Assembly: GCA_025934255.1 (NCBI GenBank)
Contig: JAICYJ010000004.1
Coordinates: forward strand, 1 to 64,000
Direction: 5' to 3'
Length of the DNA: 64,000 nt
Source of the DNA: Thermoleophilia bacterium
GTDB taxonomy: Bacteria; Actinomycetota; Thermoleophilia; Gaiellales; JAICJC01
Made by a program: the position numbers and the translations under genes. Of this stretch, positions 45,251 through 54,149 are shown piece after piece (the first letter of the stretch is position 1; each line of letters starts with the position of its first letter). The notes under the pieces are model-generated. The model saw only the letters and a list, made by a program, of their open reading frames with translations, had not been told where the DNA came from and searched no databases.

Positions 45251-47040
45251 TCTTCGTCGAATCCCTCGCTTGACCGGGTGTGCTGCGCGGCGGCGCATTC
45301 GAGGAGCAGCGCGTGCACGAACGCTTGCGGGAGGTTGCCGCGCAGTTGGCGTTGGGTGACGTTAAACTCCTCGGCGAGCAGGCCGGGTGGTCCGCAGGCG
45401 GCGCGGTTCCGTTCGAACCAGCGCGCGGCTGCGGTGTGATCGCCTTGCTGGGCCCAGGCCAGCGCCATCCAAAAGCCGCACACCAGAAATGCGCCCTCGG
45501 CGTTGCCGAGCGGCCGCTCGTCTGGTCGGTAGCGGTAGACGTAGCCGTCCTCGGTCAGCTGGTCGTCGATCGCGTGGAGCGTGGCGATGGAGCGGGGGTC
45601 GTCGGCGGGGATCGCGCCGCGCACGGCGGGCAGGAGTAGTGCCGCGTCAAGATTGGGGTCGTCGGCGGCGCGTTGCCAGTGTCCCGAGCGGGTTACTGCG
45701 TGCCTGGCAGTGTCCGCGACGATCTTGTCGGCGAGTGACGCCCATCGCGCGGCCTGTTCATCTCCGGGGCTGTGGTGGCTGACGGCGCGGAGCCCGGCGG
45801 CGCAGATCAGGCGGCTGTGTGTCCAGGCTTTGGGGGTGATCTCCCAGATGCCTGCGTCGGGCTCGTGCCATCGTGCGGCGATCGCCTCGGCCGCGACCTC
45901 GGCGGCGCGCCAGGCGTCGGCGTCGAGATGATCGTGCCGCGCGGCAGCGGCGAACAGCAGCAGCGACTCGCCGAAACCGTCCAGCTGGAACTGTTGGTTG
46001 ACCCAGTTACCAACGATGTTGGTGCCGCCGGGGTAGCCGGGCAGCACGAGTGGTCGCTCATCGGGGACGTCCCCACCGGTGACGGTGTAGGCGGGCTTGA
46101 GGTGCTTTCCGTCGGCGAGTAGTCGGTCGCGGGCGAAGGCGACGGCGGTGTCCATCAGGGGGTGGCCGCCGGCCGCAGCAGCGGCCTGTCCGGCGTAGCA
46201 CTGGTCGCGGATCCAGGCGTAGCGATAGTCATAGTTTCGTCCCTGGCGTGCCCGCTCGGGCAACGAGGTGGTGGCGGCGGCGACCATGCCTCCGCTGCTG
46301 CTGGTGAGGCCGTGCAGCACCGCGTATGCGTGGCGCGCGTCGCGCTGCGCCACGGTGTACTGCAGGCCGGGCACGCGGTCAGACCACGCCGCGGCTGTGC
46401 CCTGCCAGGCCCACTCCGGGTCGGGCGGATCGAGGTCGTCTGTGCTCTGGGCGAGCACGAGCATGAAGTCGTGTGTTTGGCCCGGCTGGAGGATGAGCGA
46501 CTGGGTCAGGGACTTCCCCTTGCGGCCGTCCGGCTGGAGGCTGGCATCAGCACCGCCAAGCCACGCGATCCGCGTCTCTCCGACTAACCCACGCCACACG
46601 CCGGTGTCATCCCGTTTCAGGTGGCGAGTGGGCTCCTCGCCGAAGCTGCCACGCAGATTCAGCGACACTCGCATCGGTGCCGTGCCCCGTATCGCGGTAA
46701 CGCGTCGAAGCACCACCGCGCGATCTTGGCGGCTAGGTAATGCCAGTGCTTCGCGGCACTCGATGATCGCCTCGTTGGTGATCCAGTGGCTGTGCCAGAT
46801 CAGGCTGCCCTCTTCGTAATAGCCGCCCCACACGCAGCGCTCGGCGGGGGTGATGGCGTAGCTGCCGCTGCCGCCGATCAGAGATGAGAAGAAGGCGTCA
46901 TCGTCCCAGCGTGGAAAGCACATCCAGGCGAAGTCGCCACGCGGCCCGACCAGGATGCCACGCTCACCATCGGCCAAAATCGCGTATTCCCGCAGCACCT
47001 GCGGAACTGCGGCGGCGACGACGTCGGCGTTCGCGCTCAT
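45247..47040 (-). CDS. glycoside hydrolase family 15 protein (glucoamylase/trehalase-like)
   Basis: 597 aa. The N-terminal super-sandwich begins REYAILADGERGILVGPRGDFAWMCFPRWDDDAFF. The catalytic (alpha/alpha)6 barrel has RNYDYRYAWIRDQCYAG (269-285), the hallmark substrate-binding segment of bacterial GH15, and later GAFLVCGFWMALAWAQQGD and LLAEEFNVTQRQLRGNLPQAF with the candidate catalytic Glu. Retained residues fit an active hydrolase releasing beta-glucose from alpha-glucosides or trehalose. There is no signal peptide, so it acts inside the cell. Starts ATGA-coupled to the SDR stop. Confidence 0.9.
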   Translation of the reverse strand: MSANADVVAAAVPQVLREYAILADGERGILVGPRGDFAWMCFPRWDDDAFFSSLIGGSGSYAITPAERCVWGGYYEEGSLIWHSHWITNEAIIECREALALPSRQDRAVVLRRVTAIRGTAPMRVSLNLRGSFGEEPTRHLKRDDTGVWRGLVGETRIAWLGGADASLQPDGRKGKSLTQSLILQPGQTHDFMLVLAQSTDDLDPPDPEWAWQGTAAAWSDRVPGLQYTVAQRDARHAYAVLHGLTSSSGGMVAAATTSLPERARQGRNYDYRYAWIRDQCYAGQAAAAAGGHPLMDTAVAFARDRLLADGKHLKPAYTVTGGDVPDERPLVLPGYPGGTNIVGNWVNQQFQLDGFGESLLLFAAAARHDHLDADAWRAAEVAAEAIAARWHEPDAGIWEITPKAWTHSRLICAAGLRAVSHHSPGDEQAARWASLADKIVADTARHAVTRSGHWQRAADDPNLDAALLLPAVRGAIPADDPRSIATLHAIDDQLTEDGYVYRYRPDERPLGNAEGAFLVCGFWMALAWAQQGDHTAAARWFERNRAACGPPGLLAEEFNVTQRQLRGNLPQAFVHALLLECAAAQHTRSSEGFDEE

Positions 47041-48041
47041 CGCCTGCGCCAACCAAGACCGGTCGCGACCATGCCGGCAGCGATCGCCGCGGCCGCAATC
47101 AGGGGGCGATGCGTGGTCGCCCACAGCTGGTAGCTCTGCGGCTTGGCCTGGTCGTCGAACATCCCGTGCGTTGCGGCCAGGTCTGGCACCGCGTCGAAGA
47201 GGTTGTCCGGCCGGTCGGGGTCGATCGGCATGCCCGTGATCTGCTGGGAGGCGTATCCGGTGCGTGCCAGGTACCAGTCGGCGAAGCGAGGAGCCAGCTT
47301 GTTGCCGACGATCGCCTTGACCGCGCTGCCACCCACCGTGATCTCGCGGCGACGGTGGTGCGCGGCCCAGACAACCGCCTCGGCGGGCACCTCCGGCTGG
47401 TAGATCGGCGGTACCGGTTGCGGGTGGCCGGGCAGCTTGCTGCGACACCAGTTGAACTGGGGCGTGTTTACCGCCGGAAGCTGCACCATCGAGATCCAGA
47501 CCCGGCTCTTGTCGTGGAGCAGCTCGGTGCGCACCGAGTCGGTGAAACCTCGGATCGCGAACTTCCCGCCGCAGTAGGCCGATTGCAGGGGGATGGCGCG
47601 ATAGGCAAGCGCCGAGCCGACCTGCACGACGGCGCCATGGTTGCGGGGAACCATCCGCTTGAGCGCGGCCATCGTGCCGTATACCGTGCCCAGGTAGGTG
47701 ACCTGAGTCGCCCGCGTGAACGCCTCGGCGGTGATCTCGGTAAAGGGCGCAAAGATGGTCGCCATCGCGTCGTTCACCCACACGTCGATCGCGCCGAAGC
47801 GTTCCTCGATCGCCTCAGCCGCGGCCTCGACCTGGCCCGCTTCAGCAACGTCGGTAGGGACGGCGAATCCCTGTCCGCCAAATGCCTCGACCTCAGCGGT
47901 GGCCGCTTTCAAACCTTCTTCTCCGCGGGCGAGCAGGCCGATGCTGGCTCCGCGTTTCGCGAAGGCGTGCGCGGTCGCTCGGCCCACCCCGGCGGATGCT
48001 CCGGTGACGACGACGACCTGTTTCGCTGTACGGCGTTTCAT
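47037..48041 (-). CDS. short-chain dehydrogenase/reductase (SDR) with C-terminal extension
   Basis: 334 aa. VVVVTGASAGVGRATAHAFAKRG is the NAD(P) Rossmann motif, IDVWVNDAMATIF replaces the NNAG motif (NDAM), and VVQVGSALAYRAIPLQSAYCGGKFAIRGF holds the catalytic Ser-Tyr-Lys (YCGGK). The last 80 residues extend beyond the classical SDR and end in a hydrophobic helix (PLIAAAAIAAGMVATGLGWRR), probably membrane-attached. It is 20 bases after the cytochrome b/Moco gene and overlaps GH15. Confidence 0.85.
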   Translation of the reverse strand: MKRRTAKQVVVVTGASAGVGRATAHAFAKRGASIGLLARGEEGLKAATAEVEAFGGQGFAVPTDVAEAGQVEAAAEAIEERFGAIDVWVNDAMATIFAPFTEITAEAFTRATQVTYLGTVYGTMAALKRMVPRNHGAVVQVGSALAYRAIPLQSAYCGGKFAIRGFTDSVRTELLHDKSRVWISMVQLPAVNTPQFNWCRSKLPGHPQPVPPIYQPEVPAEAVVWAAHHRRREITVGGSAVKAIVGNKLAPRFADWYLARTGYASQQITGMPIDPDRPDNLFDAVPDLAATHGMFDDQAKPQSYQLWATTHRPLIAAAAIAAGMVATGLGWRRR

Positions 48042-48061
48042 TGGTGCTCGCTTTGGTTGGG

Positions 48062-49549
48062 TTAGATTCCTGCGGCGTTTGCGTAGTACTGTTGGTCTTC
48101 TCGCCAGCCGCCCTGGCCCTGGCCGATATGGTGGTAGTCGGCGACGAACTCGATCGCGCGCACCCACTTGACCATTTTGAAGCCAAGCTGGGTCTCGACA
48201 CGCAGGCGTGCCGGTGCGCCGTGTTCGATCGGCAGCGGCTGCCCGTTCATGTCCAACGCGAGGATCGTCTGGGGTCGCAACGCCAGGTCAAGCGGGATCG
48301 TGCCGTAGAAGTAGCCGTATCGGCCCTCGTTCTCGGTGATCGTCTTGTCGTCGAAGGCGTAGAACACGAGATACCGGGCGTCCGCAGTCGGTCGGCACCG
48401 TTCGGTGATCGCCGCGAGGGGGACGCCGCCCCACTCGGCGATGTTCGTCCAGCCCTGGATGCAGTTGTGCTTGGTGATCTGGCTGGTCTGCGGCATCGCG
48501 CGAAGCTCGGCCAGGGTGAGCGATATCGGCTCTTCCACCAGTCCACCGACGTCCAGCCGATAGTGGACGAATCCGCTGGCAGCGAGGTCTTCGAACTCTG
48601 CGTCAGGAGGCGGGTAGCCGTTCACACGGAAATACGGCGAGATGTCTCGCCTGGCGTAGTGCTGTCGCGATGCGAAGCGGCGTGAGATGACCCGCTCGAA
48701 TGGATCGACGACCAGGCCCAGCGCTCGCTGCACGCGCCGCGGATGGTTGAGCGACACCCTCGTCGCAACCACGTTCACGGCCAGGATGAACAGCAGACCC
48801 AGGGTGCCGACCACGACCGCGAGCGTGTGGTTGGCGTGGTAGGAGCCAAGAGCGATGCCGGCCCACTCGCGGGGGATGCCGTGGATGACGACCATCGCCG
48901 TGTGGACGATCACAAACCCGATCAACGCGCAGAGGACGAGGAAGTGGATGGTGCGGGCGCCCTGCTTTCCGCCGAACAGGCGCGCGTACCAGGGGAAGCG
49001 CGCGATCACTGATGGCGACATCGCAGCGCCGGTCAGGATCTGCAGCGGCGCCAGGATAAACACGACGCCGAAGTAGGCCAGCTGTTGCGCGGCGTTGTAC
49101 GGCAACCCCGGCTGGGGCTGCGGCAGGTTGCCGGAGAGGTAGGTCGCCATCGCCCGGAGGGCGTCGGGCACGATGCTCCAATCGGTCGGGACAAGCCGTC
49201 GCCACTGACCTTCAATGAACAACAGAGCGACGTAAACCAGACCGGTCAGGATCCAGAACTGGAGCGTCATGAAATGCCAGTGCCGGCCGAGTCCAAGGTT
49301 CTTTCGACCGGGCAATGCGATCTTCGGTGACCACGACTCCTCCTCGTCCAGCGATGACCAGAGCTTGGGCGAACCGGCAAAGAAGACGCGCTTGCTAAAG
49401 CGAACCGCCTCTCGCCCAGGAGGGCAATGGTCGCTCAGGTACAGCTTTGGGAAGGCGCTCAAGACCTCGATCCCGCTGCGCCCAAGCAGCGTCATGAAGA
49501 GGATGTTGAGGAAATGCGTGATCACGATCCACAGTGGAAACGCTTCCAT
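48062..49549 (-). CDS. cytochrome b-type membrane domain fused to a sulfite-oxidase-like molybdopterin domain
   Basis: 495 aa. Residues about 1-270 are a b561-like membrane domain: LWIVITHFLNILFMTLL, HWHFMTLQFWILTGLVYVALL, LAYFGVVFILAPLQILTGA, IHFLVLCALIGFVIVHTAMVVIHG and LGLLFILAVNVVATRV, with several His residues suited to haem ligation. Residues about 310-490 are an oxidoreductase molybdopterin-binding domain: TLAELRAMPQTSQITKHNCIQGWTNIAEWGGVPL, where the Cys in HNCIQGW is the Mo ligand, and VFYAFDDKTITENEGRYGYF. The ATG at 49549 is used; upstream codons overlap the GMC stop. Expected to pass electrons between a Mo centre and the quinone pool; substrate unknown. Confidence 0.85.
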   Translation of the reverse strand: MEAFPLWIVITHFLNILFMTLLGRSGIEVLSAFPKLYLSDHCPPGREAVRFSKRVFFAGSPKLWSSLDEEESWSPKIALPGRKNLGLGRHWHFMTLQFWILTGLVYVALLFIEGQWRRLVPTDWSIVPDALRAMATYLSGNLPQPQPGLPYNAAQQLAYFGVVFILAPLQILTGAAMSPSVIARFPWYARLFGGKQGARTIHFLVLCALIGFVIVHTAMVVIHGIPREWAGIALGSYHANHTLAVVVGTLGLLFILAVNVVATRVSLNHPRRVQRALGLVVDPFERVISRRFASRQHYARRDISPYFRVNGYPPPDAEFEDLAASGFVHYRLDVGGLVEEPISLTLAELRAMPQTSQITKHNCIQGWTNIAEWGGVPLAAITERCRPTADARYLVFYAFDDKTITENEGRYGYFYGTIPLDLALRPQTILALDMNGQPLPIEHGAPARLRVETQLGFKMVKWVRAIEFVADYHHIGQGQGGWREDQQYYANAAGI

Positions 49550-49616
49550 CAGCGCGTCGCTCCTGCCTGTCCGGAGGCGACCGGACGACGCGGTGATCTG
49601 GTCACGGGTCGAGTAT

Positions 49617-51302
49617 TCACGCGCGTGCTCCAAGCGGTGCATTCGCGCGATGGCCGGGCTGAGGCGTGACGCGCTTGGCGGTGAGCCGCTCGCCGAGTCG
49701 CGATGCCAGCGCCATGATCGTAAGTGCCGGGTTGGCGCTGCCCTGTGTCGGCATCACGCTGCCGTCACAGACGAACAGGTTGGGCACGCCCCAGACGCGG
49801 TGATCCTGGTCGATGACGCTTGCGTCGGCATTTGTGCCCATCCGACATCCGCCCACCAGGTGTGCGTAGCGGTCGATCGAGAGCACGTCTTGGGCGCCGG
49901 CCGCTTCCCAGATGTCGTGCATCGTCTGTTTGGCGTAGGCGATGTTGGCGCGGTCGTTGTCGCACTGGCTGTAGTCGAATCGTGCGATCGGCATGTCGAA
50001 CTGATCCGTCTCGCCCGCCAGCGTCACCCGATTCTCGGATTGGGGGAGCAGCTCGCAGAGGGCGCCGAGCACCGACCAGTGGTTGTAGTCGCGCATGTAC
50101 TCGCGAAGGGCTGCGCCGCGATGGCCGTCCGCCAGTACGTGCTCCGCCCAGCCGATCGGAAGCGGACTGACCGTCTGGATCGAGAAGCCGCGCGCGAAAC
50201 CACGAGCCTGATCGGTTTCGTAGAAGTGTTCTGATGACACCTCGGGTGGAGGCGCCTTGTACATCCGCAGCAGCTCGGGGAAGCGGCCGGCGATCTGGGG
50301 CGCGCCCTGCACCATCAGGTAGCGCCCAACCTGGTCAGCGTTGTTGCCGACCCCGGCCGGGAAGCCGGAACTGGTCGAGTTCAACAGCAGCCGCGGACTC
50401 TCGATCGAGTAGCCACACACGGCGACAGCGCCGGCGCGCTGGAACCGCTCCCTGCCAGCGCGCAGGTAGGTGACGCCCGTGCAGCGTCCCGCATCATCGA
50501 CCTCGATCCGCACCGCCATCGCATCGGCACGGATCTCAACCCCATGCTCGATCGCGTCGGGGACATGCGTCACCAGCGGGCTGGCCTTGGCGTTTACCTT
50601 GCAACCCTGCAGGCAGAACCCGCGATAGATGCAGTGCGGCCGGTTGCCAAAGACGCCATTGGTGATCGCAACCGGCCCCACCCGCATCTCGATGCCGTGC
50701 GCCCGCGCGCCCGCCCAAGCGCGTTCGGCAGCGCCGCCGATCGGATGCGGCGAGTGCGGGTAGCGGTGCGGATCGCCCCACGGCCAATCCTGACCAGCGA
50801 CCGGCAGTTCCCGTTCTACCCGCTCGAAGTGAGGCTTCAGATCCCAGTAGCCGATCGGCCAGTCAGCCCCAACGCCGTCGCGGGCCTTGACGTCGAAGTC
50901 CGACGGATGGAATCGAGGCGCGTAGCCTGCGTAGTGCACCATCGAGCCACCTACCCCGTGCCCCGAGTTGTTCTTTCCCATCGCCACCGGGTCGCTACCA
51001 CCGACGATGCGCTTGTCGTTCCAGTAGAGGTGAGACGACCCTTCCTCGTCAGACACCCAGTCGCTGTCGGGATCCCAGAACGGCCCCCGTTCCAACACAA
51101 CCACCCGCCAGCCGGCGCGTGCCAACCGCTGGGCAAGCACACTTCCCCCTGCACCGCAGCCGACGATCAGCATGTCCACCTCATCCGAATCCTGGTAGCG
51201 GCACATACGCTCACGCCCGGGCACGCCACGGCGGTGCACATCCAACAGGTAGGCCGAGTCATTGTCCTTTGGCCGCAGCGATCCCTTCAGGACGGCTCTC
51301 AC
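49617..51302 (-). CDS. GMC-family FAD oxidoreductase (glucose/gluconate dehydrogenase large-subunit type)
   Basis: 561 aa. VDMLIVGCGAGGSVLAQRLA (about 43-62) is the FAD Rossmann motif; GKNNSGHGVGGSMVHYAGYA, HCIYRGFCLQGCKVNAKASP and the C-terminal HLVGGCRMGTNADASVID, LFVCDGSVMPTQGSANPALT complete the membrane-bound gluconate/sorbitol dehydrogenase-like subfamily (His/Asn pair region). The GTG at 51302 overlaps the stop of the subunit-3 gene (GTGA), so the two are made together. It should oxidise a sugar or sugar acid and pass electrons on. No Tat signal is visible. Confidence 0.9.
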   Translation of the reverse strand: MRAVLKGSLRPKDNDSAYLLDVHRRGVPGRERMCRYQDSDEVDMLIVGCGAGGSVLAQRLARAGWRVVVLERGPFWDPDSDWVSDEEGSSHLYWNDKRIVGGSDPVAMGKNNSGHGVGGSMVHYAGYAPRFHPSDFDVKARDGVGADWPIGYWDLKPHFERVERELPVAGQDWPWGDPHRYPHSPHPIGGAAERAWAGARAHGIEMRVGPVAITNGVFGNRPHCIYRGFCLQGCKVNAKASPLVTHVPDAIEHGVEIRADAMAVRIEVDDAGRCTGVTYLRAGRERFQRAGAVAVCGYSIESPRLLLNSTSSGFPAGVGNNADQVGRYLMVQGAPQIAGRFPELLRMYKAPPPEVSSEHFYETDQARGFARGFSIQTVSPLPIGWAEHVLADGHRGAALREYMRDYNHWSVLGALCELLPQSENRVTLAGETDQFDMPIARFDYSQCDNDRANIAYAKQTMHDIWEAAGAQDVLSIDRYAHLVGGCRMGTNADASVIDQDHRVWGVPNLFVCDGSVMPTQGSANPALTIMALASRLGERLTAKRVTPQPGHRANAPLGARA

Positions 51303-52030
51303 TCCAATCCCCGATCCTTGACGTCTGACACCGGATCGACGTCGAGGGCCTCCCCGCCCTCCCATGCCTCGCCCAGGTCTATGCCCAGGCGGGCATAGCC
51401 GCGCGGGTAGGCGGGGCCGCCGAAGCCGATCTCATTCCACGCCCACGGGTGTGAGTAAAACGCCGCCAACACCGATCGCATCACGACAGCGAACGCGCGG
51501 GCGACATTCAGCTCATCCCAGACATCGCCCCTGGGCTTGCCGTCGCTGAACTCCCCCGCGATCCGAGCGCGGACCTCGCACGGAGCGGACTCGTATGACG
51601 CGGCGCCGGCGGCCTGAGCGGCCTCATCGAGGCCCTGCGCCACCAGTCGCCATGTGTCACGATCGTCCGGCATATCGGCGTACTGAAAGCCATCCAGCCT
51701 GCCTACGTGAAGTTTCTCGTCGATGTAGGCGAGGACCGGGATACGGGGATCGGAGTCCTGGGCGAGCACGACATCGCAGAACGCAGTCAAAGCGTTCCAC
51801 TCCGGCTCGGTGAAGAAGCGTCGCGGCGGCACGTCGTCGAGGCGCCCCAGCACCACGCCTCGGGTTAGCTCATCCCATTCGGCGATCTCGTCAAGCACGT
51901 CGTAGTCGGGGTAGCGGCCATGCATCTGCGGCGTCTGGCCGCGCCGCTGACGCGGCAGCCGGTAGGGATCCGCCGGTGCGGCCGTGCCGCGCAGATTCGG
52001 CAGGTGCCCAGCCTTAGCCTCGTCAGCCAT
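51299..52030 (-). CDS. gluconate 2-dehydrogenase subunit 3 family protein
   Basis: 243 aa. RRFFTEPEWNALTAFCDVVLAQDSDPRIPVLAYIDEKLH is the signature region. It ends with SHPWAWNEIGFGGPAYPRGYARLGI, the conserved C-terminus. It usually carries a twin-arginine signal and exports the GMC subunit; here the N-terminus (ADEAKAGHLPNLRGTAAPAD) has none, so the complex is predicted to stay in the cytoplasm. The cytochrome c third subunit is missing from the array. Confidence 0.85.
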   Translation of the reverse strand: MADEAKAGHLPNLRGTAAPADPYRLPRQRRGQTPQMHGRYPDYDVLDEIAEWDELTRGVVLGRLDDVPPRRFFTEPEWNALTAFCDVVLAQDSDPRIPVLAYIDEKLHVGRLDGFQYADMPDDRDTWRLVAQGLDEAAQAAGAASYESAPCEVRARIAGEFSDGKPRGDVWDELNVARAFAVVMRSVLAAFYSHPWAWNEIGFGGPAYPRGYARLGIDLGEAWEGGEALDVDPVSDVKDRGLE

Positions 52031-52035
52031 CGACT

Positions 52036-52545
52036 CTACCGCTCCCGCTCCATCAACGGCGCCAACAGGCCGAACGCGCCCACCATGACGAGCGATCCGG
52101 GCGCCAACAGCGGCGGCCCCATGACCAGGTTGTAGGTCGGGTTCTCCAACCCACCCGGCTTCTTGCGAACACCCTGCAGATGCGTCCACACCCCGATTAA
52201 CCCATCGGCTAGGTACAGCGCGGAGAGCGCCGGTAACGCAGTTCGGGCGACTCGTTCGGAGAAGATCGCGGCGACACCGGCAGCCGTCAGTGGGGGTGTC
52301 AGGACGATCGGCGTCCACATCCATTTGTCGCCGAATGAGCCCTTGTAGTGCTCCAGGTAGATCTCAAACGCCAGCGGCGGCGCGCTCAGCGCCACCGCAG
52401 CTCCCAGCGTCTTTTGCATCCTTCCGGCGCGCAGATTCCCAAGCAGCCACCGGCTCCCCCGCGACAGCCGGCGGCGCTCGGGTGCCAGCAACCGCGCACG
52501 AGGCCGGACTCTGGATCGGCGTGGCGTGGGCTTGATGGTGGTCAT
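52036..52545 (-). CDS. membrane protein, hypothetical
   Basis: 169 aa. An Arg-rich N-terminus (RRSRVRPRARLLAPERRRLSR) is followed by three to four hydrophobic segments: TLGAAVALSAPPLAFEIYL, IVLTPPLTAAGVAAIFS, LPALSALYLADGLIGVWTHL and GPPLLAPGSLVMVGAFGLLAP. AGGAGG precedes the ATG at 52545. Not recognised as a family; placed 5 bases before the subunit-3 gene, so it could be the membrane anchor of the GMC complex (inference). Confidence 0.65.
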   Translation of the reverse strand: MTTIKPTPRRSRVRPRARLLAPERRRLSRGSRWLLGNLRAGRMQKTLGAAVALSAPPLAFEIYLEHYKGSFGDKWMWTPIVLTPPLTAAGVAAIFSERVARTALPALSALYLADGLIGVWTHLQGVRKKPGGLENPTYNLVMGPPLLAPGSLVMVGAFGLLAPLMERER

Positions 52546-52555
52546 CGGGTTCCTC

Positions 52556-53713
52556 CTAGGCGGCGTAGGGCTCGGCGTCCGCGTGCTTGAACGCAAGACC
52601 GTTCCCCGGTCGGGTTAGATCCGGTCGAAGCGTGCCCTCGACCGGTTCGAGTGTCCCGTCAAACAGCAACGCTTCGACGCGGACGTGGTCGTGGAAGTAC
52701 TCGAGATGGCGCAGCGGCCCGACCGCACAGCAGGGATGGGCGTGGATCGATGGGCCGCAGTGAGCGGAAAGCTCGAGCGAGCGCGCTTGGCAAAGCGCCG
52801 CCACCCGCAAGAAGCCGGTAATGCCCTCGCAGCGGGTGGCATCGGCCTGCAGGCAATCGACTGCGCCTGCGGCCAGCATTCGCTCGAAGTAGGGCAGCAT
52901 GTAGCCGTACTCGCCGGCGGCGATCTCCATTCCAGCCGGCGCCCGGTCCCGGACCAGTCGTAGTCCATCGAGATCGTCGGAGGACACCGGCTCCTCAAAC
53001 CAGCCCACCCCGTGCTCTGCGAAGCGCTCGGCATACCACAGCGCCTGTTTGCGCGACAGCGCGCCGTTGGCGTCGACGAACAGCTCCGTGTCTGGCCCGA
53101 TCGCCTGGCGCGCAACCCGAACCCGCTCCGAGTCGTGCCTGGGATGGCGGCCGACCTTCATCTTCACCCGGGGAATGCCCAGCTCTGCCCAGCCGCCCAG
53201 CTGCGATGCCAGCTGCTCGTCCGAGTAGGAGGTGAACCCACCACTGCCGTAGATCGGGACCTGCGCCCGCGCGGCGTCAAGCAGCGTCGCCAACGGCAGG
53301 CCGAGCAACCGCGCCTTCAGATCCCAAAGCGCAGCATCGACCGCCCCGATCGCCATCGAGGCCACGCCAGGACGGCCGAGGTTGCGACAGGCCCGCGCCA
53401 TCGCCTCCCAGGTCGACGTTACCGACATCGCGTCTCGGCCCTCGACCACGCCCGCCAGAACCGACCGAACGACGGTGCCGCTGGCCAGGTCGCCGTAGGT
53501 GTAGCCCAGCCCGGTCGCGTCACCGCCATGCGCCTCGACCAGGATCAGCGTCGTCGCATCCCATTGCGCGGTGCCGTCCGACTCGGGCCGGTCCGTTGGC
53601 ACCGTGTAGGCGGACACTTCGAGACGGTCGATCCCGACGTCGTGCTTGACGACGCTCGCCACTAGCGCCACGCTCCGTCGGTGCCGGCGTCGCAGTGGTC
53701 GATCATGAACCAT
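52556..53713 (-). CDS. mandelate racemase / muconate-lactonizing enzyme (enolase superfamily) protein
   Basis: 385 aa. Capping domain: TTLILVEAHGGDATGLGYTY. Barrel: IPRVKMKVGR (KxK catalytic lysines), LFVDANGALSRKQA (metal Asp), GVGWFEEPVSSDDLDG (metal Glu), IAAGEYGYM (third metal ligand) and LQADATRCEGITGFL. SLELSAHCGPSIHAHPCCA provides a late His. Sugar-acid dehydratases and racemases are the commonest members, fitting the oxidative sugar cluster. The start is uncertain: ATG at 53713 overlaps the PPC stop by 11 bases; GTG codons up to about 53677 are alternatives. Confidence 0.85.
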   Translation of the reverse strand: MVHDRPLRRRHRRSVALVASVVKHDVGIDRLEVSAYTVPTDRPESDGTAQWDATTLILVEAHGGDATGLGYTYGDLASGTVVRSVLAGVVEGRDAMSVTSTWEAMARACRNLGRPGVASMAIGAVDAALWDLKARLLGLPLATLLDAARAQVPIYGSGGFTSYSDEQLASQLGGWAELGIPRVKMKVGRHPRHDSERVRVARQAIGPDTELFVDANGALSRKQALWYAERFAEHGVGWFEEPVSSDDLDGLRLVRDRAPAGMEIAAGEYGYMLPYFERMLAAGAVDCLQADATRCEGITGFLRVAALCQARSLELSAHCGPSIHAHPCCAVGPLRHLEYFHDHVRVEALLFDGTLEPVEGTLRPDLTRPGNGLAFKHADAEPYAA

Positions 53714-54149
53714 CCTCACGGAGGTCAATCAAAGCGAGGCCGGTAGCGGGGTCATATCGCTTGCGCAGGTGAGCCGGTGCCTCGGACAGGACGACCTCCA
53801 GGGTGGGACGAACCTCGGCCTCCACCAGGTGGCCACCATGGGCGGAGCCGTCGCGCTTGCCAACCACGATGTGCGCATGGATGGCGGCCTGGCCACGGTG
53901 CTCGGCGATGTCGCCCGCCAGTGACAGAACCTCGACCTGCTCGGCGATCGCAATGTGATCGTAGGTTTTCGTTTCCCAGTTGAAGTAGCCGACGGTGAGC
54001 CTGCTGAGCGCGCCGATGCCGACGAAATGTGCGGCGGTCAGGTGCTGATCGCGGGCAAAGCCGGTGATCTCATCGATCACCTCATCGCCGGTTTCGAATA
54101 CCAGCACGAAGGTTCGCTCGGCATCCTGGGCGATCAGCGTCGACCTCAT
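53703..54149 (-). CDS. PPC/DUF296 domain protein
   Basis: 148 aa. TFVLVFETGDEVIDEITGFARDQHLTAAHFVGIGALSRLTVGYFN, VEVLSLAGDIAEHRGQAAIHAHIVVGKRDGSAHGGHLVEAEVRPTLEVVL and KRYDPATGLALIDL match the PPC domain (plant AT-hook and prokaryotic stand-alone forms). The AIHAHIV and AHGGHL His residues can bind a metal. ATGA overlap with the FAD/FeS oxidase stop places it inside the array; whether it is a regulator or enzyme is unknown. Confidence 0.85.
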   Translation of the reverse strand: MRSTLIAQDAERTFVLVFETGDEVIDEITGFARDQHLTAAHFVGIGALSRLTVGYFNWETKTYDHIAIAEQVEVLSLAGDIAEHRGQAAIHAHIVVGKRDGSAHGGHLVEAEVRPTLEVVLSEAPAHLRKRYDPATGLALIDLREDGS

